The notes under the pieces were generated by a model, which saw only the letters and a list, made by a program, of their open reading frames with translations, was not told where the DNA came from and made no database searches. The position numbers were made by a program, and so were the translations under genes. 29,280 nt of DNA from Firmicutes bacterium UBA7523 (GTDB lineage: Bacteria; Bacillota; Dethiobacteria; Dethiobacterales; Dethiobacteraceae): contig DLMZ01000041.1 of the NCBI GenBank assembly GCA_002479415.1, positions 16,478 through 45,757 of the forward strand, written 5' to 3'. Within the stretch, counting starts at the first letter, position 1. Each line of letters begins with the position of its first letter. Positions 6,137 through 13,181 of this stretch are shown piece after piece.

Positions 6137-7557
6137 AACCGCTAATCGAAGAAGTTAAACTGGAATGCTCTTTAGAAGATATCTTTGCCAGCTTTGCTGG
6201 CCAGCCCCATTCCTTTTGGCTTGACAGCAGCCTTCCCGGCGGGAAAATGGGTCGTTGGTCCTTTATGGGGAGTAATCCGTTTCTCGTTCTGAAAACATAC
6301 GGTCAAAAAATTATTTTGGAAGAAGAAGGCGTGGTTACAAAAATCGAGGATAACCCCTTTAAGGTGTTGCGCAAGCATTTAAAGCGCTTTCGCTTGGAGC
6401 GAAACGGCACTCATATTCCTTTTTTAGGCGGTGCGGTAGGTTTTTTTTCCTATGACTTAGGGCGGATGGTCGAGCATCTTCCTAATAAAGCGGCAGATGA
6501 TTTAAATACGCCTGATATATACTTGTCTTTTTACCATACGATTTTAGCTGTGGACCATGTGGAAGAAAGAGCGTATATTATTGCATCCGGGCTTCCTGAA
6601 AAAAATGAAAAGGCGGCTATAAAAGCGGCAGCCGATATCGCTTTGTTCAAGGAAAAGCTGGGACAAGCAATTTTGAGCCTGCCCGACCCCTGGGCAGAAG
6701 CAAATATATCTGCAGCCGATATTAAAGCTCATTTTACGCCGGAGGAATATTTCAGTGCTGTTGATGCCATAAAAAACTACATAGTGGCCGGTGATATTTA
6801 TCAGGCTAATATGACACAACGCTTATGTGCGCCGCTTAGAATGCCGCCATACCAGCTTTATCGGCGGTTACGCCGTGCTAATCCCGCGCCCTTTGCCGCG
6901 TATCTTGACTGTGGCGATGATTTCCGTGTGCTGAGTTCTTCTCCCGAACGCTTTCTCCGTTTAGAAGAGAACTCTGTGGAAACTCGACCAATTAAAGGCA
7001 CCCGCCCCCGTGGCAAAACACCGGAAGAGGACCAGGCAAACAGAGAAGAGCTTTTGTCCAGCATAAAAGACCGTGCAGAGTTGGTAATGATTATAGATCT
7101 GGAAAGAAATGATTTGGGACGAGTTTGTTCCTATGGCACTGTCCGTGTTCCAGACCTAATCTCTCTGGAAGAATACGCCACCGTATTTCATTTGGTTTCC
7201 ACCGTCTGCGGAGATTTGGCTCCGGGAAAGGATGTTGTAGATTTGCTTAAAGCAGCATTTCCCGGGGGTTCCATTACCGGTGCTCCAAAAATCCGTGCCA
7301 TGGAAATAATAGAGGAACTTGAGCCTGTTCGCCGTGGCCTCTATACCGGTTCTATCGGATATATTGGTTTTGACGGATATGCTGATTTAAATATTGTTAT
7401 ACGCACCTTTATTAATAAAGGGGATAAAGTTTATCTTCAGGTAGGAGGCGGCATTGTATTTGATTCCGATTCATGCTTGGAGTACGAAGAAACGCTTCAT
7501 AAAGCAAAAGCGCTGCTTAAAAGCTTAGGTTTGGAACAGTTTCAGGAGGAGCCATAA
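6124..7557 (+). CDS. pabB: Aminodeoxychorismate synthase component I
   Basis: Turns chorismate plus ammonia into 4-amino-4-deoxychorismate. The 477-residue product is a full-length chorismate-binding enzyme. The motif RPIKGTRPRG carries Lys291; PabB enzymes use this lysine as nucleophile where TrpE has alanine (PIAGT), so this is PabB and not TrpE. AELVMIIDLERNDLGRV, FPGGSITGAPKIRAMEII and the late VQVGGGIV-like segment (YLQVGGGIVFDSDS) complete the active site. The start appears to be TTG 6124 within the end of pabA, with a GGGAAGGGA purine tract 9 bases upstream; no in-frame ATG is nearby. It ends in a one-base overlap with pabC. Confidence 0.95.
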   Translation: MYNLKPLIEEVKLECSLEDIFASFAGQPHSFWLDSSLPGGKMGRWSFMGSNPFLVLKTYGQKIILEEEGVVTKIEDNPFKVLRKHLKRFRLERNGTHIPFLGGAVGFFSYDLGRMVEHLPNKAADDLNTPDIYLSFYHTILAVDHVEERAYIIASGLPEKNEKAAIKAAADIALFKEKLGQAILSLPDPWAEANISAADIKAHFTPEEYFSAVDAIKNYIVAGDIYQANMTQRLCAPLRMPPYQLYRRLRRANPAPFAAYLDCGDDFRVLSSSPERFLRLEENSVETRPIKGTRPRGKTPEEDQANREELLSSIKDRAELVMIIDLERNDLGRVCSYGTVRVPDLISLEEYATVFHLVSTVCGDLAPGKDVVDLLKAAFPGGSITGAPKIRAMEIIEELEPVRRGLYTGSIGYIGFDGYADLNIVIRTFINKGDKVYLQVGGGIVFDSDSCLEYEETLHKAKALLKSLGLEQFQEEP

Positions 7558-8396
7558 TGCATGATTACTTTTATCTAAACGGTGAACTCGTGTTGTCCCA
7601 GTCTTGTTCTCTTTTGACTTCAGACCGCTCCTACCTTTTGGGGGACGGGCTTTTTGAGACAATTCTGGTTAAAAACAGCAAGCCTATTTATCATGTGGAA
7701 CACCTAGAGCGGCTGCAAGCATCCTGTATAGAGTTTGCCTATAATCCCCTGTCAGTTGAAGAGCTGTCAAAAGCAATTCTTTCAGTTATTGAGGCTAATT
7801 CCTTGGAGGAAGGCTCAATCCGGTTAACCGTTTCGCCTCGGGAAAGTGACGGTCTATTAGCTGTTCCCCGCAGTGCATTAAACATTCTTATTACTTTTCG
7901 CCGCGGAGTGCCGTATGCGCCAGCGCTTTACGAGAGGGGCTTTACGGCAATTACTGCTAAATCTACTCGCAGAAACCAACATTCGCCGCTCTCTCGTCAT
8001 AAAACAACCAGCTTTTTAGATAACATTGTGGCTAAAAGAGAGGCACGGGCATTAAACGCAGATGAGGCTATTTTACTAAACACAGCTGGCAATATTGCCG
8101 AAGGCTCCGTAACCAACGTATTCTTAGTAATACATGGAGAGGTGCTTACTCCACCTATAGCGGACGGTGCTCTTCCTGGTATTATCCGCCAAAAAGTTTT
8201 ACAGTCTTGTAATTCACAATGCATCCCGTATCGAGAGGCAAGCTTGGCGCCAATAGACTTAATCCTTGCCGATGAAGTTTTTCTTACTAATTCGCTCATG
8301 GGTATTATGCCTCTTTCAAAAGTGGAGCATTATTCATTCGATCTTAATAAAGCTCCTATTGTAAGCGAGCTGGCAAAAATATTTAACGCAAACTAA
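7557..8396 (+). CDS. pabC: 4-amino-4-deoxychorismate lyase (PLP fold-type IV)
   Basis: Eliminates pyruvate from 4-amino-4-deoxychorismate to give p-aminobenzoate, the last step before FolP. The 279 residues have the class IV aminotransferase pattern: DRSYLLGDGLFETI near 23-36, HVEHLERL, Lys149 in SRHKTTSFLDN as the PLP lysine, EAILLNTAGNIAEGSVTNVFLV, PPIADGALPGIIRQ and ADEVFLTNSLMGIMPL. The ribosome site AGGAGG lies in the end of pabB. D-amino-acid or branched-chain aminotransferase activity cannot be excluded by motifs alone, but the operon position after pabB strongly favours the lyase. It is the last gene of the folate operon. Confidence 0.9.
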   Translation: MHDYFYLNGELVLSQSCSLLTSDRSYLLGDGLFETILVKNSKPIYHVEHLERLQASCIEFAYNPLSVEELSKAILSVIEANSLEEGSIRLTVSPRESDGLLAVPRSALNILITFRRGVPYAPALYERGFTAITAKSTRRNQHSPLSRHKTTSFLDNIVAKREARALNADEAILLNTAGNIAEGSVTNVFLVIHGEVLTPPIADGALPGIIRQKVLQSCNSQCIPYREASLAPIDLILADEVFLTNSLMGIMPLSKVEHYSFDLNKAPIVSELAKIFNAN

Positions 8397-8412
8397 GCCA
8401 ATTAGTATCTTG

Positions 8413-8441
8413 TTGACAAAAGTAAGCGGGTAGGGTACTAT
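8413..8441 (+). promoter_or_regulatory. Promoter of the membrane iron-sulfur protein gene
   Basis: TTGACA (8413-8418), a 17-base spacer and TACTAT (8436-8441) form a near-consensus sigma-A promoter about 50 bases before the start codon. An operator-like palindrome overlaps the -10 box. Confidence 0.75.
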
Positions 8442-8457
8442 ACCCTATAGGGGTATA
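8432..8457 (+). promoter_or_regulatory. CsoR/CstR-like operator overlapping the -10 box
   Basis: Two overlapping inverted repeats share a half-site: AGGGTA-CTA-TACCCT (8432-8446) and ATACCC-TATAG-GGGTAT (8440-8456). The G/C-tract palindrome of the form TACCC-N5-GGGTA is the known operator style of the CsoR/RcnR/CstR (DUF156) repressors, which respond to copper, nickel or persulfides. Placement over the -10 and start region suits repression. No csoR-like gene is in this window, so the regulator identity is inferred. Confidence 0.5.
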
Positions 8458-8492
8458 CCTAAGCTGCTAAAACTTTTGGAGGTGCGGTAGGG

Positions 8493-9200
8493 ATGAAAAA
8501 ATATGCTTGGCTGTTTGTCTTTTTAGTTGCATTCGGTGGGTTATGGTATCCGAAGCTAGGGCTGTTGCTGATACCTATAATGCTTTTGCTTGGGTTTTTA
8601 GGCTTTTTTTCGGGAAAATACTGGTGTGGTAATCTTTGCCCGCATGGCAGTTTATTTGACCGGTTTATGTTGCCAATAAGCAGAAGCAAAAAAGTTCCAT
8701 CTTTTTTGAAGTCCAGAACCATGGTTGTTTTGGTATTTATCTTATTCATGTTTGGACTATCTCAAAGAATTATTAAAGCATTCACGGTTTTTGGCGAGGT
8801 TTCTTTTTGGGATAAACTGGGCTTTGTTTTTGTTATGAACTACTTTATGGTAACAATTGTTGGCACGCTTTTCGCATTTTTTATTAGTTCAAGGTCATGG
8901 TGTAATATTTGTCCCATGGGTACTTTTCAAGTTTTGACTTATAAGCTTGGCAAGCTTATGGGGTTAAATGCTGGAAGTGATAAAAAAGTAACAGTTTGCA
9001 GCATAGATGAGTGCCTTGTATGCGGGAAATGCACCAAAGCATGCCCTATGGAGCTAGTTCCCCACTTGGAATTTGCTGAAAGCGGCCGGGTTGAAAGCGA
9101 AGCGTGTATACGCTGCGGTGTTTGTGTTGAAAGCTGTCCGGCAGACGTGCTTGCATTATCAAAGCTTAACGACAGGCGGGAGCAATCTGTTAGCTTATAA
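8493..9200 (+). CDS. Membrane-bound polyferredoxin of the NapH/NosR/YccM type
   Basis: A 235-residue protein with hydrophobic segments at about residues 5-40, 76-95 and 112-133. It carries two membrane-linked C-x(2-3)-C-P motifs, WCGNLCPHG (Cys45, Cys49) and SWCNICPMG (Cys137, Cys140). A C-terminal domain has two [4Fe-4S] ferredoxin motifs, Cys174-177-180-184 and Cys205-208-211-215. This is the layout of NapH/NosR-like electron-transfer proteins, though no partner reductase or quinol dehydrogenase is next to it. GGAGGTG (8478-8484) precedes ATG 8493. It has its own promoter and a CsoR/CstR-like operator, suggesting control by metal or sulfur stress. It is followed by a RidA-type gene after 12 bases. 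Family secure, physiological role unknown. Confidence 0.8.
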   Translation: MKKYAWLFVFLVAFGGLWYPKLGLLLIPIMLLLGFLGFFSGKYWCGNLCPHGSLFDRFMLPISRSKKVPSFLKSRTMVVLVFILFMFGLSQRIIKAFTVFGEVSFWDKLGFVFVMNYFMVTIVGTLFAFFISSRSWCNICPMGTFQVLTYKLGKLMGLNAGSDKKVTVCSIDECLVCGKCTKACPMELVPHLEFAESGRVESEACIRCGVCVESCPADVLALSKLNDRREQSVSL

Positions 9201-9212
9201 AGGAGGCTTATT

Positions 9213-9692
9213 ATGACTAGTATCGAAGAAAAGCTTAGTAGGGCCGGAATAAAGCTGCCTGAGGCAGCAAGCCCTGTGGGGGCTTACGTGCCGGCGGTGT
9301 TGTCTGGTAAGTATGTTTATTCATCCGGGCAACTTCCCCTGGTTGACGGCGAGCTTATATATGCAGGAAAGGCCGGGCTTGATATTAGCAATGAAGAAGC
9401 GTATCAGGCAGCTAAAATTTGCGCTCTTAATTGCCTTGCTGCAATTAAAGGCGTGACGGGCAGCTTAGACAGAATTAAACAGATAGTAAAGGTTACCGGG
9501 TATGTTAACAGCACGCCTGACTTTACCGCTCATGCTAAAGTGCTTAACGGAGCCTCGGATTTTCTCGGCCAATTATTTGAAGAAGGGCATGCTCGCGCGG
9601 CAGTAGGAGTGGCTAGCTTGCCTCTTAATGCAGTTGTAGAGGTAGAAATGATTGCAGAGATTAGGGAGAATAGAGACTGTAATTGTTGTTGA
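9213..9692 (+). CDS. RidA/YjgF family enamine/imine deaminase
   Basis: A 159-residue Rid-family protein. Family members hydrolyse reactive enamine/imine intermediates released by PLP enzymes. Conserved features include SPVGAYVPAV near residue 20, VYSSGQLPL at 35-43, and HARAAVGVASLPLNAVVEVEMIA, where Arg128 corresponds to the carboxylate-binding arginine of RidA. An N-terminal ~10-residue extension and insertions make it longer than classical RidA (about 128 aa), so it belongs to a longer subfamily and the exact activity is uncertain. It ends RDCNCC, and those last codons overlap the -35 region of the next promoter. It lies between two PLP fold-type IV enzymes, PabC and IlvE, a fitting location. 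Confidence 0.85.
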   Translation: MTSIEEKLSRAGIKLPEAASPVGAYVPAVLSGKYVYSSGQLPLVDGELIYAGKAGLDISNEEAYQAAKICALNCLAAIKGVTGSLDRIKQIVKVTGYVNSTPDFTAHAKVLNGASDFLGQLFEEGHARAAVGVASLPLNAVVEVEMIAEIRENRDCNCC

Positions 9693-9717
9693 CAAAAAAA
9701 GCTGATTTGGATATAAT
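9689..9717 (+). promoter_or_regulatory. Consensus promoter of the ilv operon, overlapping the ridA stop codon
   Basis: TTGACA (9689-9694), 17 bases and TATAAT (9712-9717): both boxes match the sigma-A consensus exactly. The -35 box contains the TGA stop of the RidA-type gene (9690-9692). Such a strong promoter fits a gene set controlled after initiation by the T-box that follows. Confidence 0.85.
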
Positions 9718-9723
9718 TAAAAG

Positions 9724-9995
9724 CAATCTTTTTACTATTTTGTTAATCGCGATGACAGGGAAATTAGGCCGTAATTTGTTTTTCAGAGAGCCGGTGGCTG
9801 CTGTAAACCGGTAAACAATACGGATGAAAGTCACCCTGGAGCTGTCCGCTGAAAGGATGCAAGTAGGCCGGGCCGGAGCTGTCCGTTATCAGCAGGGTTT
9901 AACCTTGAGTTCGGCTTTGCCGAAAGAATAAGGGTGGTACCGCGAAGGAAATCCTTTCGCCCCTTAGTATGTAATAGTGGGCGAAAGGTTTTTTT
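9724..9995 (+). promoter_or_regulatory. T-box leader (probable valine specifier) upstream of ilvE
   Basis: The T-box core AGGGTGGTACCGCG is at 9931-9944, followed by a perfect 10-bp terminator stem, CCTTTCGCCC (9953-9962) and GGGCGAAAGG (9979-9988), and seven T. Stem I appears to close with CAGGG (9756-9760) and CCCTG (9834-9838). The bases just before the closing strand read GAAAGTCA, making GTC (9830-9832, Val) the best specifier candidate. The element would sense uncharged tRNA and allow read-through into the branched-chain genes. An 11-base direct repeat, GGAGCTGTCCG, occurs at 9838-9848 and 9875-9885. T-box identity is firm; specifier assignment is tentative. Confidence 0.93.
9953..9995 (+). 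terminator. T-box attenuator terminator
   Basis: A 10-bp GC-containing stem with a 16-base loop followed by seven T. It competes with the antiterminator formed by the T-box sequence immediately upstream. Confidence 0.9.
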
Positions 9996-10047
9996 ATATA
10001 CAAAAATATATTACGGGAAGCTTTGGGCGCAAGCGAGGAGGAAGAAA

Positions 10048-10926
10048 ATGAGTAGAATTATTTATCTAAACGGCAGTTATGTTCCTGAAGAAGATGCAAA
10101 AATCTCGGTGTTTGACCACGGATTTCTTTATGGAGATGGAGTGTTCGAGGGCATTCGGGCGTATAACGGAAGAGTCTTTAAGCTTGATGAGCATTTGGAT
10201 CGTCTATATGATTCGGCAAAATCAATTATGCTTAATGTGCCTGAAACAAAAGAAGAACTACAGGAAGCAATATTAGAGTCCATCCGTCAAAATAAGCTGC
10301 AGGATGCGTACTTAAGAGTAGTCGTTTCCCGTGGTGTCGGCGATTTGGGATTGGACCCGCGCAATTGCCCCAAAGCAACCACTATTATAATTGCATGCAG
10401 CATTCGACTTTTCCCGCAGGAGCTGTATGAAAAGGGGCTGTCTGTGGTAACTGTGGCCACTAGGCGCAATGTTCCCGATGCATTAGATCCTAAAATTAAG
10501 TCACTTAACTATTTAAATAATATTTTGGTTAAAATTGAGGCAAGCAGGGCAGGAGTCCTTGAGGCGATTATGCTAAACGCACAGGGCTATGTTTCCGAGG
10601 GTTCCGGCGATAATGTTTTTATTGTGAAAAAAGGAAAAATTCTTACTCCTCCCACTTATGTGGGAGCGTTGGAGGGGATTACACGCCAAGCGGTAATGGA
10701 TTTGGCGCAGGAAGCAGGTTATGATTTGCTGGAACAGCCATTTACGCGGCATGATTTGTATGTGGCTGATGAGTGTTTCCTTACAGGCACCGCCGCAGAG
10801 GTGATTCCGGTAATAGACGTAGATGGCCGCACTATTGGAAGCGGAGTTCCGGGTCCGGTTAGCACTGATATTATCAAGAGGTTCCGCGCCCTTGTAGGTA
10901 ACGATGGAGTGCCTGTCTACAGCTAA
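10048..10926 (+). CDS. ilvE: Branched-chain amino acid aminotransferase (PLP fold-type IV)
   Basis: Transaminates 2-oxo acids to Val, Leu and Ile. The 292-residue protein has FDHGFLYGDGVFEGIRAYNG, DEHLDRLYDSAKS, the PLP lysine Lys151 in KIKSLNYLNNIL, EAIMLNAQGYVSEGSGDNVF, TPPTYVGALEGITR and DECFLTGTAAEVIPV, all typical of IlvE. I start at ATG 10048 (MSRIIYLNG) after GAGGAGGAAG; the longer in-frame extension runs back into the T-box and is not coding. It is the first gene behind the T-box, so its expression should rise when the cognate charged tRNA falls. Confidence 0.95.
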   Translation: MSRIIYLNGSYVPEEDAKISVFDHGFLYGDGVFEGIRAYNGRVFKLDEHLDRLYDSAKSIMLNVPETKEELQEAILESIRQNKLQDAYLRVVVSRGVGDLGLDPRNCPKATTIIIACSIRLFPQELYEKGLSVVTVATRRNVPDALDPKIKSLNYLNNILVKIEASRAGVLEAIMLNAQGYVSEGSGDNVFIVKKGKILTPPTYVGALEGITRQAVMDLAQEAGYDLLEQPFTRHDLYVADECFLTGTAAEVIPVIDVDGRTIGSGVPGPVSTDIIKRFRALVGNDGVPVYS

Positions 10927-10983
10927 ATAGTCATACTAGTGCTGGTCTGGGCATGCAGTTATTCTGAAAAGGGGGTTGGTATA

Positions 10984-12663
10984 ATGAAGATTTCCGGCGC
11001 ACAAATGGTTATGGAAGCGCTAAAGCTTGAAAATGTTGATACAATATTTGGTTATCCTGGAGGTAGTGTTTTAAATCTCTATGATATGCTATATGACACT
11101 AATATTCGTCATATTTTATCTAGACACGAGCAAGGTGCGGCCCATGCTGCCGACGGCTATGCGCGTGCAACCGGAAAGCCGGGGGTGGTTTTGGCCACAT
11201 CAGGACCCGGAGCTACCAACTTGGTTACCGGCATTGCCGCAGCATATATGGATTCTATTCCCATGGTTTTTATTACCGGTCAGGTTCCCATCCCTCTGAT
11301 TGGCACCGATGCTTTTCAGGAAGTGGATATTACAGGGATTACCCTTCCGATAACTAAGCATAACTTTTTAGTCAAAGATGTGCGCGAGTTGCCTACTATT
11401 ATTAAACAGGCGTTCTATTTGGCTACCACAGGCAGATGCGGCCCCGTACTGGTAGACATTCCCAAAGATGTGCAGCAAGCTGTGGCAGACTTTCATTATC
11501 CTGAAACTGTGTCCATTCCTGGATATAACCCTACCTATAAAGGGCATTCGGGGCAAGTGTGCAAAGGAGCAGAAGCTGTTGCCTGTGCTAAAAAACCGGT
11601 AATTTATGCGGGAGGCGGCGTAATAAGCTCTGGCGCTTGCCAAGAGCTGCTTCAATTGGCTGAGCTATGCGGTATACCAGTAGCTACAACATTGATGGGC
11701 TTGCCGGCTTTTCCCGGCAATCATCCCCTATCGTTAGGGATGTTGGGCATGCATGGTACTTATTGGGCAAATATGGCGGTAAGTAACGCAGACGTAATCC
11801 TTGCGGTTGGAGCCCGGTTTGATGAAAGAGTGACAGGAGACGCGGATAGCTTTGCCGCTAAAGCAAAGATTGTTCACATTGATATTGATCCTGCGGAGAT
11901 AGGGAAAAATGTGGCCGCTGATATTCCCATTGTTGGCGATGTTAATCTCGTTCTTAAGGAGCTCCTAAATAAGGTGAAGCCTTGCGATACAGGCGCTTGG
12001 CTAAAGAAAATTGCAAAATGGAGAGAGGATGCCCCTCTTAGCTATTCGCAGGATTTAGACGGGGAGATATCTCCGCAATTTGTTATTGAGAAAATTTATG
12101 AGGTTACACAGGGCAAAGCGTTGATTGCAACGGAAGTAGGGCAGCATCAGATGTGGACTGCTCAGTATTATAAGTTTACAAGGACACGCTCCTTAGCTTC
12201 TTCAGGCGGGTTAGGTGCCATGGGATATGGCTTTCCTGCGTCGCTTGGCATGCAAATCGGCAGGCCTGATGAGCTGGTGTTTTGCATTGCCGGTGACGGC
12301 AGCTTTCAGATGAATTCCCAAGAGCTTGCTACTGCTGTGGAATATAACATTCCTGTTAAAGTTGCGATTATAAATAATCAATGTCTTGGAATGGTTCGTC
12401 AGCTGCAGCAGTTTTTCTGCAAAGAGCGTTATATTGCGGTAGACTTGCAGCAAGTGCCAGATTTTGCAAAAATGGCTGAGGCTTACGGTGCATTGGGCTT
12501 GCGTGTTGAGAAGCCTGCGGATGTGGTTCCTGCTATTGAAAAGGCGATGGCGTTTAGCGGGCCGGCGGTAATAGACTTTAGAGTTATGGCAAATACCAAT
12601 GTATTCCCAATGGTTCCACCTAATGGTCAAATTAACAAAATGATAAAGGGGGAACAACAATGA
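10984..12663 (+). CDS. ilvB: Acetolactate synthase large subunit (first copy)
   Basis: ThDP-dependent acetohydroxyacid synthase; makes acetolactate from two pyruvates. The 559 residues include GYPGGSVLNLYD, HEQGAAHAADGYAR with catalytic Glu49, TSGPGATNLVTGIA, TGQVPIPLIGTDAFQEVD with Gln100, GARFDERVTG, and the ThDP/Mg segment GDGSFQMNSQELAT...NNQCLGM. At residue 474 it has Leu in MVRQLQQFF, where E. coli AHAS II has Trp464, the residue linked to preference for 2-oxobutyrate. Start ATG 10984 follows an AAGGGGG tract. Its stop overlaps ilvN by four bases (ATGA), so the two subunits are translationally coupled. Confidence 0.95.
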   Translation: MKISGAQMVMEALKLENVDTIFGYPGGSVLNLYDMLYDTNIRHILSRHEQGAAHAADGYARATGKPGVVLATSGPGATNLVTGIAAAYMDSIPMVFITGQVPIPLIGTDAFQEVDITGITLPITKHNFLVKDVRELPTIIKQAFYLATTGRCGPVLVDIPKDVQQAVADFHYPETVSIPGYNPTYKGHSGQVCKGAEAVACAKKPVIYAGGGVISSGACQELLQLAELCGIPVATTLMGLPAFPGNHPLSLGMLGMHGTYWANMAVSNADVILAVGARFDERVTGDADSFAAKAKIVHIDIDPAEIGKNVAADIPIVGDVNLVLKELLNKVKPCDTGAWLKKIAKWREDAPLSYSQDLDGEISPQFVIEKIYEVTQGKALIATEVGQHQMWTAQYYKFTRTRSLASSGGLGAMGYGFPASLGMQIGRPDELVFCIAGDGSFQMNSQELATAVEYNIPVKVAIINNQCLGMVRQLQQFFCKERYIAVDLQQVPDFAKMAEAYGALGLRVEKPADVVPAIEKAMAFSGPAVIDFRVMANTNVFPMVPPNGQINKMIKGEQQ

Positions 12664-13148
12664 GATATGTTTTAGCTGTATTAGTTGAGGATAAGCCTGG
12701 TGTGCTTGTTAGAGTGGCGGGGCTTTTCGCCCGGAGGGGTTATAACATTGAAAGCCTTGCCGTAGGCAAAACCGTTGAGCCCATGGTGTCAAGGATGACT
12801 ATTGAAGTGGAAGCAGACGAAAAGATTTTAGAGCAAATTATTAAGCAACTATATAAATTAGTTAATGTTTTAAAAGTGTCTAATCTAACGGAAGAGCCTT
12901 CGGTGGATAGGGAACTGGTGCTTATTAAGGTAAGCGCCGATGTGAGTAATAGAGCGGAAATTCAACAAATTGTAGAGACGTTTAGAGCAAAAATTGTTGA
13001 CGTTGCTCTAAATTCCATTGTTGTTGAAGTTACAGGCAACCAGGAAAAGCTCGAGGCAATTATAATGCTCCTTTCCCAGTACACAATCCTTGAGGTTGTG
13101 AGGACAGGAAAAATTGCAATATTGAGAGGCAGTAAAGCTATAAAATAA
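12660..13148 (+). CDS. ilvN: Acetolactate synthase small (regulatory) subunit
   Basis: Regulatory subunit that activates the large subunit and mediates valine feedback. The 162-residue protein starts with an ACT domain (VLVEDKPGVLVRVAGLFARRGYNIESL, about residues 6-32; DKPGVL and GYNIESL are the landmarks). It continues with the C-terminal ACT-like domain, including IVDVALNSIVVEVTG. Length is normal for IlvN/IlvH. ATG overlaps the ilvB stop. It is the only small subunit in view, followed 33 bases later by the second large-subunit-like gene, so it could in principle serve both. Confidence 0.95.
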   Translation: MRYVLAVLVEDKPGVLVRVAGLFARRGYNIESLAVGKTVEPMVSRMTIEVEADEKILEQIIKQLYKLVNVLKVSNLTEEPSVDRELVLIKVSADVSNRAEIQQIVETFRAKIVDVALNSIVVEVTGNQEKLEAIIMLLSQYTILEVVRTGKIAILRGSKAIK

Positions 13149-13181
13149 TCTAACGGACACTCAATTGAGGTGAAGCAGAGC

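Noticed and set aside
6124..7557. Anthranilate synthase (TrpE) identity for the chorismate enzyme
   Set aside because: The PIKGT motif with lysine, together with pabC next door, indicates PabB rather than TrpE, which has PIAGT.
12211..12660. A 149-codon minus-strand frame opposite ilvB
   Set aside because: The plus strand encodes conserved ThDP-enzyme motifs over the whole stretch; the minus product has no recognisable pattern.
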